DNA of 51,621 nt from NCBI RefSeq assembly GCF_001645125.1, contig NZ_LXKA01000339.1:1-51621 (forward strand), given 5' to 3'. Under the pieces are notes generated by a model. It worked only from the letters and a program-made list of their open reading frames with translations. It had not been told where the DNA came from and did no database searches. The DNA comes from Paraburkholderia ginsengiterrae (lineage in GTDB: Bacteria > Pseudomonadota > Gammaproteobacteria > Burkholderiales > Burkholderiaceae). The translations under genes were made by a program, and so were the position numbers. Numbering within the stretch: position 1 is the first letter of the stretch; each line of letters opens with the position of its first letter. Of the stretch, positions 8,800-17,445 are shown piece after piece.

Positions 8800-9849
8800 T
8801 CAGCCCGCGGCACTGACCTTTTCCGCCAGCTTCGCGTCGTAACTGGAATGGACGTGCACGCGTTTCTTGTCCGGAAATGCGTACGCATAGGCCTTGCGCA
8901 GCGCCAGCGACGCCTCGTGAAAACCCGACAGGATCAGTTTCTGCTTGTTCGGATAGTTGGCGATGTCGCCAACCGCGAAGATGCCGGGGCGCGAGCTCTC
9001 ATAGTTGGAGGTATCCACGTCGACGCGGCCGCCGTGTATCGTCAGCCCCCACTGCGCAATCGGCCCGAGATCGGCAACGAGGCCGTACAGCACCACGAGG
9101 TGTTCGGCCACAAGACGCGTCTCGCCCTCGATATGCCGCAGCACGATGGACTTCAGCGCATCCCCTTCGATGTCGAGTCCAGCAATGGCGCCGACGACGA
9201 AATCCATCTCGCCGGCCGCGACCGCGCGACGCATCGATTCCACGCTCGAATCGGCCGCGCTGAAGCCGCTGCGCCGGTGCACCAGCGTCACGCGCCGGGC
9301 CACTTCGCGCAGCGCGAGCGCCCAGTCCAGCGCGGAGTCGCCGCCGCCCGCCACGACCACGGTCTTGCCGGCGAAATCGGCCAGGCGCGGCACGCTGTAG
9401 TGCACATGGCGCGACTCCAGCGGCACGGCTTCGGCAAGCGCCAGCTTTTGCGGCACGAACGCGCCATTGCCCGCGGCAAGCAGAATCGCCGCGACGTCGA
9501 AGACAAGCCCGCGATCGGTATGCACGGTCCAGCGCCCGTCCTCGCCCTGCGCGACCGACTCGACCCGCTGTTCGAGATGAATCGGCACGTCGAACGGCTT
9601 GCATTGCGCCATCAGCCGATCGACCAGATCGCGCGCGGTGCAGGACGGAATGGCGGGAATATCGTAGATAGGTTTGTCTGGATAAAGCTCGATGCATTGC
9701 CCGCCGACCTTGTCGAGTCCGTCGACGATATGGCAGGACAGGCCGATCACGCCCGCCTCGAAAGCGGCAAAAAGGCCCACGGGGCCGGCGCCGACAATCA
9801 GAACATCGGTGCGGACCGGCTGCGGAAGTTGGGCGGCGGCGGAAGTCAT
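8800..9849 (-). CDS. Ferredoxin/flavodoxin-NADP+ reductase, thioredoxin-reductase-like type
   Basis: A 349-residue flavoprotein. The FAD dinucleotide motif GAGPVG is at 20-25, the NADPH-binding motif GGGDSA at 168-173 and the second FAD segment GIFAVGDIANYP near 300. The CxxC redox pair of true thioredoxin reductase is absent, and the GGQCIELYPDKPIYDIP and C-terminal KLILSGFHEA segments are typical of type-2 ferredoxin-NADP reductases (YumC class). It exchanges electrons between NADPH and ferredoxin or flavodoxin in the cytosol. ATG 9849 is chosen over a longer frame because the FAD motif then lies at the usual distance from the start. It is transcribed toward the kinase gene with a 169-base gap. 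Confidence 0.9.
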   Translation of the reverse strand: MTSAAAQLPQPVRTDVLIVGAGPVGLFAAFEAGVIGLSCHIVDGLDKVGGQCIELYPDKPIYDIPAIPSCTARDLVDRLMAQCKPFDVPIHLEQRVESVAQGEDGRWTVHTDRGLVFDVAAILLAAGNGAFVPQKLALAEAVPLESRHVHYSVPRLADFAGKTVVVAGGGDSALDWALALREVARRVTLVHRRSGFSAADSSVESMRRAVAAGEMDFVVGAIAGLDIEGDALKSIVLRHIEGETRLVAEHLVVLYGLVADLGPIAQWGLTIHGGRVDVDTSNYESSRPGIFAVGDIANYPNKQKLILSGFHEASLALRKAYAYAFPDKKRVHVHSSYDAKLAEKVSAAG

Positions 9850-10080
9850 GCGCAATCTCGTCGAATAGGTGGATGACCCACCATACCGAATCGCCCGAAG
9901 CCCGGCAACGATGCCATTACGACCGGTAAGGACGCTCGGCGATCCGTCGCCGTGCATCGCCACCACCGCAAAGTGGTCACCTTAAAATAGACAGAATTGG
10001 CAATTTCACAAAGCCAGTCATGCGACTAATCTTCACTCATCGCATCACGGAATGCGTCCAAACCAACTCAGGAGTGCATC

Positions 10081-10515
10081 ATGCAACGTCTGAACTATTA
10101 CAAAGCCAACCCCGCCGCGATCAAGGCGTTGATGGGTGTTGAAGAGCGCATCGGCAAATCGGCGCTCGAAAAATCGCTGACCGAACTGGTTCGCTTGCGC
10201 GCCTCGCAAATCAACGGCTGCGCATACTGCGTCGACATGCATACCACCGATGCGCGCAAAGGCGGCGAAACCGAACGCCGTCTGGCAACGGTGGTGGTGT
10301 GGCGCGAAACGCCCTTCTTCACCGACCGCGAACGCGCCGCGCTCGAATGGACCGAAGCGCTGACGCTGATCTCGCAAGACCATGTGCCGGACGCGATCTG
10401 GGAAGCCGTGCGCCCCCACTTCAGCGACGAAGAGCTGGTCGACCTGACGCTGCTCGTCACCGCGATCAACGCATGGAACCGCATCGCGATTTCGTTCCGC
10501 ACGATGCCGAGTTGA
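10081..10515 (+). CDS. AhpD-like carboxymuconolactone decarboxylase family protein
   Basis: A 144-residue protein with the AhpD fold core: INGCAYCVDMHTTDAR holds the redox pair Cys47/Cys50 and His54, the proton-relay arrangement of alkylhydroperoxidase D. The C-terminal NAWNRIAISFR helix is typical of the single-domain subfamily. Likely a cytoplasmic peroxidase or disulfide reductase used against organic peroxides. AGGAG precedes the start by 9 bases. It is transcribed divergently from the ferredoxin-NADP reductase, but no AhpC is nearby, so its electron donor and acceptor are unknown. Confidence 0.88.
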   Translation: MQRLNYYKANPAAIKALMGVEERIGKSALEKSLTELVRLRASQINGCAYCVDMHTTDARKGGETERRLATVVVWRETPFFTDRERAALEWTEALTLISQDHVPDAIWEAVRPHFSDEELVDLTLLVTAINAWNRIAISFRTMPS

Positions 10516-10534
10516 GCGCCGCGCGCTGACGTGG

Positions 10535-10566
10535 CGGGTTCAGCAAAGTTGTGTTGCTTGAACCCG
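10535..10566. terminator. Hairpin between convergent ahpD-like and LysR genes
   Basis: CGGGTTCA and TGAACCCG arms (10535-10542 and 10559-10566) are extended inward by GCAA/TTGC with one bulged base. No long T-run follows on either strand, so it may be a weak or factor-assisted terminator for two genes that converge here. Confidence 0.45.
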
Positions 10567-10614
10567 TCCTTCTGCGCGATTTAATCCGGAATCCTGCCTA
10601 TACGGCGAGCAGCC

Positions 10615-11475
10615 TCATTCCCCGATCCACGAGCCGCGCAGATCGCTGTCGTACAGCAATTGCAACAGCGTGCCCGCCGGCTTGCTGAGCCGTTTCGCCG
10701 CCAGCGCGATGAATTCCACCGACGGCAACGCCGGCAGGCTGGCGGCATTGAGCGGCGGCGTGAGCCCCCGCGCCGCCAGGTACTGCGGACGAACCGTAAT
10801 GCCGAGCCCGCCGCGCGCCGCCGCGATACAGCCCGAATGGCTGCTGCTCGTGCACACCACTTGCCAGCCGAAGCCCGCCTCGGCGAGCGCGTCGAGCACG
10901 ACCGCCCGCGTCACGCTCGGCTCAGCGACCAGAATCAACGGCAAAGGCTGGCTCAGATCGACCAGCGTGCCGGCGCGCGCCAGCCACTCCAGCCGGCCGG
11001 TAAACAGCGGCACGCCACGCCGGTCGCCCAGGCGCCGCTTGCCGACCAGCAGATCGATCGCACCCGCGTCCAGCAGTTCATAGAGCTTGCCGGTCATGCC
11101 GATGGTGATCTCCAGCTCGACGTCCGGATGCGCGTCACGAAACGCCGCCAGCACGGCAGGCAATGGCCCGAGCGCCACATCGTCGGAGGAGCCGAGGCGC
11201 ACGCGGCCCTTCAGGCGCGACGCGCGGAATTGCGACTCGGCCCGCGCCAGCGCCTGCAGAATCACGCTCGCGTGCGCGAGCATGGCCTCGCCGTCCGGCG
11301 TCATGGCAAGCGAATGGGTATCGCGCACGAACAGCCGCCGGCCGACGCTTTCTTCGAGCCGCCGGATGTGTTCGCTGACGCTCGACTGCGTCAGATCGAG
11401 CCGCCGCCCCGCCTCGGTAAAACTGTGACACGCGGCGACGGTCGAGAAAGTCTTGAGCCAGATGGGATTGAGCAT
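10615..11475 (-). CDS. LysR-family transcriptional regulator
   Basis: 286 residues. An N-terminal winged helix-turn-helix (about 3-62: FSTVAACHSFTEAGRRLDLTQSSVSEHIRRLE split over the helices) is followed by a type-2 periplasmic-binding-like effector domain (about 88-285). It is transcribed divergently from the MFS exporter at 11631, with a LysR-type site between them near its own start. By the usual LysR logic it controls itself and that exporter. The effector is unknown. Confidence 0.9.
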   Translation of the reverse strand: MLNPIWLKTFSTVAACHSFTEAGRRLDLTQSSVSEHIRRLEESVGRRLFVRDTHSLAMTPDGEAMLAHASVILQALARAESQFRASRLKGRVRLGSSDDVALGPLPAVLAAFRDAHPDVELEITIGMTGKLYELLDAGAIDLLVGKRRLGDRRGVPLFTGRLEWLARAGTLVDLSQPLPLILVAEPSVTRAVVLDALAEAGFGWQVVCTSSSHSGCIAAARGGLGITVRPQYLAARGLTPPLNAASLPALPSVEFIALAAKRLSKPAGTLLQLLYDSDLRGSWIGE

Positions 11476-11493
11476 GCGCCATTGTCGCGCTGC

Positions 11494-11512
11494 TTATCGG
11501 CAAAGTCGATAA
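11494..11512. promoter_or_regulatory. LysR-type operator in the divergent regulator/exporter gap
   Basis: TTATCG-N7-CGATAA is a perfect interrupted inverted repeat that fits the T-N11-A rule. It lies 19 bases upstream of the LysR start codon, where binding would cover the regulator's own promoter, and about 120 bases from the exporter start. Confidence 0.6.
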
Positions 11513-11630
11513 CAGTCAGCGTCTCCAGTGGGGTTCCCGATCGGCAAGGATGTCAATATGATGACCAGATTCCCCCGATGAATGTTTCGAGCCCGGGCGC
11601 CCGCCCCACTGCCCGGCCGCCCCGCTAAAG

Positions 11631-13031
11631 ATGACCAAGGATTCTTCCCACACCGCGCTGCTCTGGATCGTCGCCTCCGGCTTTTTCATGCAGTCGCTCG
11701 ATACGACGATCGTCAACACCGCGCTGCCGTCGATTGCGCACAGCCTGAATGTGGCGCCGCTCGCGATGCAGCCGATCGTCGTCGCCTACACGCTCACCAT
11801 GGCCATGCTTACGCCCGCCTCGGGCTGGCTCGCCGACCGGTTCGGCACGCGGCGCGTCTATTTCGCGGCCATCCTCGTGTTCGTGCTCGGCTCGGTCTGC
11901 TGCGCGAGCGCGCATACGCTAAGCCAGCTGGTGCTCGCGCGGGTGCTGCAGGGTTTGGGCGGCTCGATGCTGCTGCCGATCGGACGGCTCGCCGTGCTGC
12001 GCAGCGTCGCGAGCGAGCAGTACGTCGCGGCGCTCGCGTTCATTTCCATCGCGGGACAACTGGGGCCGATCGCCGGACCGACGCTCGGCGGCTGGTTCGT
12101 TCAGGCGATCACGTGGCACTGGATCTTCCTGATCAACGTGCCGATCGGTGTGGTGGGCCTCTACGCGGTCCAGCGCTTTCTGCCGTTACACGGTGGAGCT
12201 GACGCACCGCCCTTCGACTTCGCCGGCTGCGCGCTGCTGTCGTTGTGCATGATCGCGTTTTCGCTGGCGATCGACGCGCCGGTGCACGCCCATCGGGCGG
12301 CATGGTCGGCGGGACTGTTCGCGCTCGCCGTCGTGAGTGCGCTTGCCTACATTCCGTATGCAAGGCATCGCGCCAATCCGCTCTTCAAGCTGTCGCTGTT
12401 CGGCGAGCCGAATTTCAGCGTCGGGCTGATCGGCAATCTCGGCTGCCGCATCGGGTCGAGCGCAGTGCCCTTCCTCGTGCCGTTGCTGCTGCAATTGCAG
12501 CTGGGCTACTCGCCGCTGCATTCCGGTCTCATGATGCTGCCCGCGGCGCTGGCCGGCACGGTGGCCAAACGCTGGATCGCGCCGCTTGTGCGCCGCTACG
12601 GCTACGACACATTTTTGCTGGTGAACACCTTGATCGTGGGTTCGTCGATCGTTGCGTTCGCATTGATTTCGCGCGGCACGCCGCTCGTGATCGAGGTCGC
12701 GATTCTGGCGGTGTTCGGCGCGGCCAACTCGATGCAATTCGCGGCGATGAACAGCGTCACGCTCAAAGACCTCTCACATGAGGATGCCGGCAGCGGCAAC
12801 AGCCTCTTTTCGATGGTGCAGATGCTGGCGATCGGGCTCGGCGTGTCGATCGGCGGCGGGCTGGTGAATCTGTTCTCGGCGCAATCGGGATCGGCCGCGC
12901 TCGGCTTCCGCCTGAGCTTCGTTTGCGTCGGCGCGATCACGCTGGTGTCGGCTTGGGTATTCCGCCATCTCGACAACACGTCTGCCGCGCGCCCCGTGCG
13001 TGGCCAGGCGACGCAAGGCGCGGGCCGCTGA
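11631..13031 (+). CDS. MFS drug exporter, DHA2 type (MdtD-like)
   Basis: 466 residues, with 13-14 predicted membrane segments. FMQSLDTTIVNTALPSIA in helix 1, SGWLADRFGTRRV in loop 2-3, GLGGSMLLPIGRL and GPIAGPTLGGWF closely match the MdtD/YegB group of proton antiporters. It presumably exports a toxic compound or metabolite across the inner membrane. The divergent LysR gene with an operator between them is the expected regulator. No outer-membrane or fusion partner is adjacent. Confidence 0.87.
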   Translation: MTKDSSHTALLWIVASGFFMQSLDTTIVNTALPSIAHSLNVAPLAMQPIVVAYTLTMAMLTPASGWLADRFGTRRVYFAAILVFVLGSVCCASAHTLSQLVLARVLQGLGGSMLLPIGRLAVLRSVASEQYVAALAFISIAGQLGPIAGPTLGGWFVQAITWHWIFLINVPIGVVGLYAVQRFLPLHGGADAPPFDFAGCALLSLCMIAFSLAIDAPVHAHRAAWSAGLFALAVVSALAYIPYARHRANPLFKLSLFGEPNFSVGLIGNLGCRIGSSAVPFLVPLLLQLQLGYSPLHSGLMMLPAALAGTVAKRWIAPLVRRYGYDTFLLVNTLIVGSSIVAFALISRGTPLVIEVAILAVFGAANSMQFAAMNSVTLKDLSHEDAGSGNSLFSMVQMLAIGLGVSIGGGLVNLFSAQSGSAALGFRLSFVCVGAITLVSAWVFRHLDNTSAARPVRGQATQGAGR

Positions 13032-13076
13032 CTTTTGCGTTTATTCACTTTGCATTGACAGGCGGCAGTACCCTGC

Positions 13077-13135
13077 GCTAACGCATGAATTCAAACAGGC
13101 TTTCGCGTTAGCATGTCATGCATTAACTAATGCAT
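13077..13135 (+). promoter_or_regulatory. Two inverted repeats upstream of the second LysR gene
   Basis: An 18-base near-perfect palindrome (13118-13135: ATGCATTA, central AC, TAATGCAT) ends 16 bases before the LysR start. A second inverted repeat, GCTAACGC (13077-13084) and GCGTTAGC (13105-13112), lies just upstream. Both contain a TTAGC/TTAAC-like core, so they may be two binding sites for the same regulator, as in LysR autoregulation. Confidence 0.6.
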
Positions 13136-13151
13136 AACAAAGGGATCTCGC

Positions 13152-14084
13152 ATGCCATTTGACGAGCGCGTGCTGAACGGCATCGGCGTCCTGACGGCAA
13201 TCGTCGATTGCGGCAGTTTTGCGGCGGCGGGTGAAGCGCTCGACATGTCGCAATCCGGGGTCAGCCGCGCGGTCGCGCGGCTCGAGGCACGTCTGGGCAT
13301 CCGCCTCTTCGACCGCACCACGCGCTCGGTCACGCTAACCGACGAGGGGCGGCGCTTCTACGAACAGATCGTCCCGCTGCTGAGCGGTCTGGAAGAAGCC
13401 GCGGCGTCTGCCGCCCAGGGCGGGAGCGCCGTGCGTGGGCGTTTGCGCGTGAACATGGACCCGTTCTTCTCGCGCCTCATGCTCGGGCAAAGGCTCGGCG
13501 GATTTATCGACAGGCATCCCGATCTGCAACTGGAGCTGATCACGCGCGAGCAGCTCGGCGATATGGTTGCCGACGGTTTCGATCTGGCCATCCGTTTCGG
13601 TGACCCGCCGGCGCCGGCGCTGATCGCCCGCAAGCTGACGGAAGCGCGCATTCTCACGGTCGCCGCGCCGTCGTATCTGAAGAAGCATGGGCATCCGGCG
13701 AACCCGGCCGAACTCGAAAACGGCAAACATGTGTGCATCAAATATCGCGATCCGCTAACGGGCTATCCTTTCAGCTGGGAGTTTCATCGCGGCCGCAAGA
13801 AGATCGTCGTGACGCCGCAAGGCCGTTTAACGGTGAACGACGTGGCGACCCTGCACAGTGCCTGCATGGCAGGCCAGGGGGTCGCGCAGATTCTCTCGCT
13901 CGGCAACGAGTCGCTGATGGCGAGCGGCAAACTGATCGAGGTGCTTCCCGATTGGGGCGACGGCGCGTATCCGCTCCATGCGCTCTATCCTTCGCGGCAT
14001 CAGCCGCCGGCGAAAGTGCGCGCGTTCGTCGACTTCATCGTGTCGCTGACGGGCGCCGCGCCGCGCGAATCGTCAGTCAGTTGA
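13152..14084 (+). CDS. LysR-family transcriptional regulator
   Basis: 310 residues. The winged helix-turn-helix spans about 8-67 (GSFAAAGEALDMSQSGVSRAVARLE, broken here by helix turns). The effector domain spans about 95-300 and has the DLAIRFGDPP and CIKYRDPLTGYPFSWEF pattern of the CrgA/DsdC-like LysR subgroup. AGGGA precedes the ATG. Palindromes directly upstream suggest autoregulation. The next gene downstream, a glycosyltransferase, is separated by 212 bases of AT-rich sequence and may not be its target; the upstream exporter is on the same strand. Confidence 0.9.
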   Translation: MPFDERVLNGIGVLTAIVDCGSFAAAGEALDMSQSGVSRAVARLEARLGIRLFDRTTRSVTLTDEGRRFYEQIVPLLSGLEEAAASAAQGGSAVRGRLRVNMDPFFSRLMLGQRLGGFIDRHPDLQLELITREQLGDMVADGFDLAIRFGDPPAPALIARKLTEARILTVAAPSYLKKHGHPANPAELENGKHVCIKYRDPLTGYPFSWEFHRGRKKIVVTPQGRLTVNDVATLHSACMAGQGVAQILSLGNESLMASGKLIEVLPDWGDGAYPLHALYPSRHQPPAKVRAFVDFIVSLTGAAPRESSVS

Positions 14085-14296
14085 AATATAAAAGATGAGT
14101 CTTGAAGCGGCTTTACGGCAAATCAGTAAAAAATTCGCATAAATTTTTCCCTTCCCGCCCCTTTCAGAAGCCAAACATTTCTTCCTATTTTTTGCCGATT
14201 ATTTTTTCGGCGCGATGGACTATTTTTCTGCTTGCAGCGATGTGTGCGTCAAGCAAACCGGCTGCCGCCCCTGAACAGAAAAGAAAGGCGACGCTC

Positions 14297-15397
14297 ATGT
14301 CCATCAACCCGGCTCACCCCCACCTTCCCAAGGTCTCAATTTGCCTGCCGACCTGCAATCGTCCTGAACTGATCGTCGAGTGCATCGACTCGTGCCTCGC
14401 GCAGAGCTACGGCAAGCTGGAAATCGTGATCGGCGATGACTCGAAAGACACACGCACCCAGCAGTTGATCGCGGCGCGCTATGGCGACGAGCCGCGCGTG
14501 CGCTACCTGAAGCATGAACCGCCGCTCGGCCAGGCGCGCAACGTCGCCAGCCTGTTCAACCGCGCAACGGGTGACAAGATCCTGCTGATTCACGACGACG
14601 ACCTGCTCACCACGGCCGGCGTCGAAAAGCTCGTGTCGCTGTGGACGCTTCATCCGCAACTCGACGCGGTATTCGGCGACCAGTACGAGGCCGATCACAG
14701 CGGTGCGATCGACTTCGAAGCCAGTGCGTACCTGAATGCGGACTTCAGACGCACCCGGGATGCCGAAGGCCTGCAGCGTCTGCCGGGCAGGACCGGTCTG
14801 ATCCAGATGTTTCCGAACAATGGCTGGATGGCCGACGCGCAGCTCGTCAAGCGGATTGGCTATTCGGATCAGCACGGCATGTGCTGCGATTTCGTGTTCG
14901 GCACCGAACTCTGCCTCGCGGCGCGCGAGGTGTTTTACCTCCACGACTACGTCTCGGTGTACCGCAAGACGGCCAACTCAATCTCGCACAGCACCCGCGG
15001 CACGACCATCGCGGCGCCGGTCAGCGCGTACGCGTTCGTCAAGGCGTTGAAGCTGCCGCCGGAACTGGAGCCGTCGCGCAAGCTGGCGCTGCAGCGCCTC
15101 GCGCCGATCGTCGTCTCCGTTCACGCGAAAAACCGCCAGGTGCGCGCGGGCATCAAGGTCATGCTTGGCCATCTGTTCGCGTACAACTACGGGTTCAGCG
15201 TACGGCTCTACTACCATCTCCTGATGCTCGCGCGTGCCGCGTTGCGCGGGCCCCAGCAGGTCGCCACGGCCACCGCGGCCACCGCGGCCGCAGCGGTGGC
15301 GGCCGTGGCCGCGGCGCCCACTGTGGCCGCCAATCCGGCCGCGATCGTCAAGGAGCGCGTCGCGGAACTCATGACCGACCACTCGGAACCGGTCTGA
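14297..15397 (+). CDS. Glycosyltransferase family 2
   Basis: 366 residues from ATG 14297, which has AAAGG upstream. A longer frame to 14102 reads through AT-rich, non-coding-looking DNA. The GT-A fold starts at residue 12 with VSICLPTCNRPELIVECIDS and continues with EIVIGDDSKD (first Asp cluster) and ILLIHDDDLL, where Asp100-102 form the metal/nucleotide-sugar DxD site. No membrane segment is evident. The last 50 residues hold an Ala/Thr/Val-rich low-complexity stretch (about 315-345) encoded by GCC/ACC-type repeats. It stands alone, without other surface-polysaccharide genes, so the acceptor is unknown. Confidence 0.85.
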   Translation: MSINPAHPHLPKVSICLPTCNRPELIVECIDSCLAQSYGKLEIVIGDDSKDTRTQQLIAARYGDEPRVRYLKHEPPLGQARNVASLFNRATGDKILLIHDDDLLTTAGVEKLVSLWTLHPQLDAVFGDQYEADHSGAIDFEASAYLNADFRRTRDAEGLQRLPGRTGLIQMFPNNGWMADAQLVKRIGYSDQHGMCCDFVFGTELCLAAREVFYLHDYVSVYRKTANSISHSTRGTTIAAPVSAYAFVKALKLPPELEPSRKLALQRLAPIVVSVHAKNRQVRAGIKVMLGHLFAYNYGFSVRLYYHLLMLARAALRGPQQVATATAATAAAAVAAVAAAPTVAANPAAIVKERVAELMTDHSEPV

Positions 15398-15475
15398 CGC
15401 TGCGCCGTTGCGCCGCTGTATCCTGGAAGCCGGCACCAGCGGTGCCTGCCAATCTCGCGCAATCAGCGTGTTTTC

Positions 15476-15498
15476 TGCTAAGCATCTTCTGCTTAGCA
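15476..15498. repeat. Perfect inverted repeat TGCTAAGCA-N5-TGCTTAGCA
   Basis: Two 9-base arms separated by TCTTC lie between the glycosyltransferase stop and the 73-residue gene. A smaller GGCACC-AGC-GGTGCC hairpin is at 15432-15446. Neither is followed by a T-run. The larger repeat is about 80 bases before the next start codon and could be an operator. Confidence 0.5.
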
Positions 15499-15579
15499 AA
15501 CGCGTAATTGTTGCTTGGTCCCGCGCACCGCGCTGATTACGATGACCATGAACCGTCATCAGCGCCGAGGTGATTCGCC

Positions 15580-15801
15580 ATGTCCGACAGTACCTGTTTC
15601 AAACCGCGTGTGATCGAGCCGGTCGCCGTCAACCAGCCCGAAGGATTGGGGCTCGCGGTGGAACTCTGGTTCACGCATCCCGTCGACCGGATCGCCGGGC
15701 GAGCGCTGCAGATTCATTTGCGCGGCGACGCGAAGATGGCGCAGGCCGAAGCGCTGCGCGACCTGCTTCATGCATTGGGAACCGAGATCGTGGTGGCGTG
15801 A
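15580..15801 (+). CDS. Hypothetical 73-residue protein
   Basis: The ATG follows GAGGTG with good spacing. The product (MSDSTCFKPRVIEPVAVNQP at the start, LGTEIVVA at the end) is small, soluble, acidic-to-neutral and predicted to be alpha/beta, with no signal peptide or recognised domain. It stands between a hairpin upstream and a bidirectional terminator downstream, so it is probably a single-gene transcript. The stop codon lies at the junction of a 14-base tandem duplication. Function not recognised. Confidence 0.65.
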   Translation: MSDSTCFKPRVIEPVAVNQPEGLGLAVELWFTHPVDRIAGRALQIHLRGDAKMAQAEALRDLLHALGTEIVVA

Positions 15802-15813
15802 TCGTGGTGGCGT
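15786..15813 (+). repeat. 14-bp tandem duplication across the stop codon
   Basis: GATCGTGGTGGCGT occurs twice head to tail. The first copy encodes the last residues of the 73-residue protein; the second begins with the GA of its TGA stop. A slip here changes only the sequence after the stop, so the duplication is neutral for the protein. Confidence 0.85.
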
Positions 15814-15829
15814 GAGAGAGCGCCCATGA

Positions 15830-15864
15830 AAAACGGCGGCCGGGTTGCCCCGCACCGCCGTTTT
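15830..15864. terminator. Bidirectional terminator between the 73-residue gene and kgtP
   Basis: AAAACGGCGG (15830-15839) and CCGCCGTTTT (15855-15864) form a 10-bp stem with a 15-base loop, T-tailed on both strands. It serves the convergent 73-residue gene (+) and kgtP (-). Confidence 0.85.
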
Positions 15865-15905
15865 CAGGTCACGTTCCGACGTGACGGCATGTGGCCGCTA
15901 CCGGC

Positions 15906-17210
15906 TCAAGGTTCGTGCCGCAGATACCCTTCTTTCGACGGATCGCGCATGCGCAGCGAGACGATGCCGGCAATCGCGCACAGTGCGGTGACGTACCAGT
16001 AGAACGTCGACTCGCTGCCGACCGACTTCAGCCACAGCGCGACGTATTCCGCCGAGCCGCCGAAGATCGCATTGGCCACCGCGTACGACAGACCCACGCC
16101 GAGCGCACGCACTTCCGGCGGGAACATTTCCGCCTTGATCAGGCCGCTGATCGATGTGTAGAAACTGACGATCGCCAGCGCCACCACAACCAGACCGAAG
16201 GCCGCATACGGGCTCGTCACGTCTTTCAGCGCGTGCAGCAGCGGCACCGTACCGATGGTCGCGAAGAAGCCGAAGAACAGCATCGAACGGCGGCGGCCGA
16301 TGCGGTCCGACAGCGCGCCGAAGAACGGCTGCATCACCATGTAGACGAACAGCGCCGCGGTCATCACGTTGCTGGCCGTCTTTGCATGCATGCCGGCCGT
16401 GTTGACCAGGTACTTCTGCATGTACGTGGTGAACGTGTAGAAGATCAGCGAGCCGCCGGCTGTGAAACCCAGCACCGTCATGAACGCACCCTTATGCTGC
16501 CACAGGCCGCGCAGCGTGCCGGCTTCCTTGCGCTGACGCGTCTCGGCCGTGGTGGTTTCGTCGAGCGATTTACGCAGATACAGTGCGACTAGCGCCGCCA
16601 TCGCGCCGATCACGAACGGCACGCGCCAGCCCCAGGCCTTCAGCTCTTCGGTGGACAGCGTCTGTTGCAGCACCACCAGCACCAGCAGCGCGCACAACTG
16701 CCCGCCGATCAGCGTGACGTACTGGAACGACGCGAAGAACCCGCGCCGGCCCTTGAGCGCGACCTCGCTCATATAGGTCGCGCTGGTGCCGTATTCGCCG
16801 CCCACCGACAACCCCTGGAACAGCCGTGCGACCAGCAGCAGCGCCGGCGCCAGCGCGCCGATCTGCGCATACGTGGGCAGCAAGGCGATCACGAGCGAAC
16901 CGCCGCACATCATGAACACCGACACCATCATGGCGTTGCGGCGGCCGTGCTTGTCAGCCAGTCGCCCGAAGAACCAGCCGCCGATCGGCCTCATCAGGAA
17001 GCCCGCGGCGAACACGCCTGCCGTGTTGAGCAACTGCGTGGTGGTGTTGCCGCTCGGGAAAAACGCCGGCGCGAAGTACAACGCGCAGAACGAATACACG
17101 TAAAAGTCGAACCACTCGACGAGATTGCCCGAGGAAGCGCCAACGATCGCGAAGATGCGGCGCCGGGTGTCGTGAGCCGAGGCCACGGAGTGATCGGTCA
17201 GGTCGGTCAT
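15906..17210 (-). CDS. kgtP: Alpha-ketoglutarate permease KgtP
   Basis: 434 residues with 12 predicted membrane segments. Near-continuous similarity to E. coli KgtP can be recalled along the whole length: [15 protein letters not shown] in helix 1, [47 protein letters not shown] and [17 protein letters not shown]. It is a proton symporter importing 2-oxoglutarate across the inner membrane. AAGGAAAG precedes the ATG. It is a single gene on the minus strand, flanked by terminators on both sides. No two-component or catabolic neighbour indicates its regulation. Confidence 0.95.
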   Translation of the reverse strand: MTDLTDHSVASAHDTRRRIFAIVGASSGNLVEWFDFYVYSFCALYFAPAFFPSGNTTTQLLNTAGVFAAGFLMRPIGGWFFGRLADKHGRRNAMMVSVFMMCGGSLVIALLPTYAQIGALAPALLLVARLFQGLSVGGEYGTSATYMSEVALKGRRGFFASFQYVTLIGGQLCALLVLVVLQQTLSTEELKAWGWRVPFVIGAMAALVALYLRKSLDETTTAETRQRKEAGTLRGLWQHKGAFMTVLGFTAGGSLIFYTFTTYMQKYLVNTAGMHAKTASNVMTAALFVYMVMQPFFGALSDRIGRRRSMLFFGFFATIGTVPLLHALKDVTSPYAAFGLVVVALAIVSFYTSISGLIKAEMFPPEVRALGVGLSYAVANAIFGGSAEYVALWLKSVGSESTFYWYVTALCAIAGIVSLRMRDPSKEGYLRHEP

Positions 17211-17364
17211 GTTGTTATCTTTCCTTGTCTTTGAACGGAGGCAGCGGTCGTGGCGCCGCCTTCACAACGCGCGCCGGGGCGCCGTCGCGGCCCTCGTCGT
17301 ACGGGTGCGCGAATTTTACAGAATTGCAAGGAGAACATGGGGCTTTGTTGGCGCCCAATAGGGA

Positions 17365-17397
17365 AAGCCCCTGCCAGTCGCAAGACTGCAGGGGCTT
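17365..17397 (-). terminator. Terminator after spoVR
   Basis: AAGCCCCTG/CAGGGGCTT stem stacked on a CAGTC/GACTG stem closed by a tetraloop (GCAA on plus, TTGC on minus). On the minus strand it follows the spoVR stop by about 50 bases and runs into GGGGCTTTCCC, a short T-tract. Confidence 0.7.
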
Positions 17398-17445
17398 CGG
17401 ACAGACTCAATCGGATTGCCGCACGGTTGCGGGTTCAGGACGACG

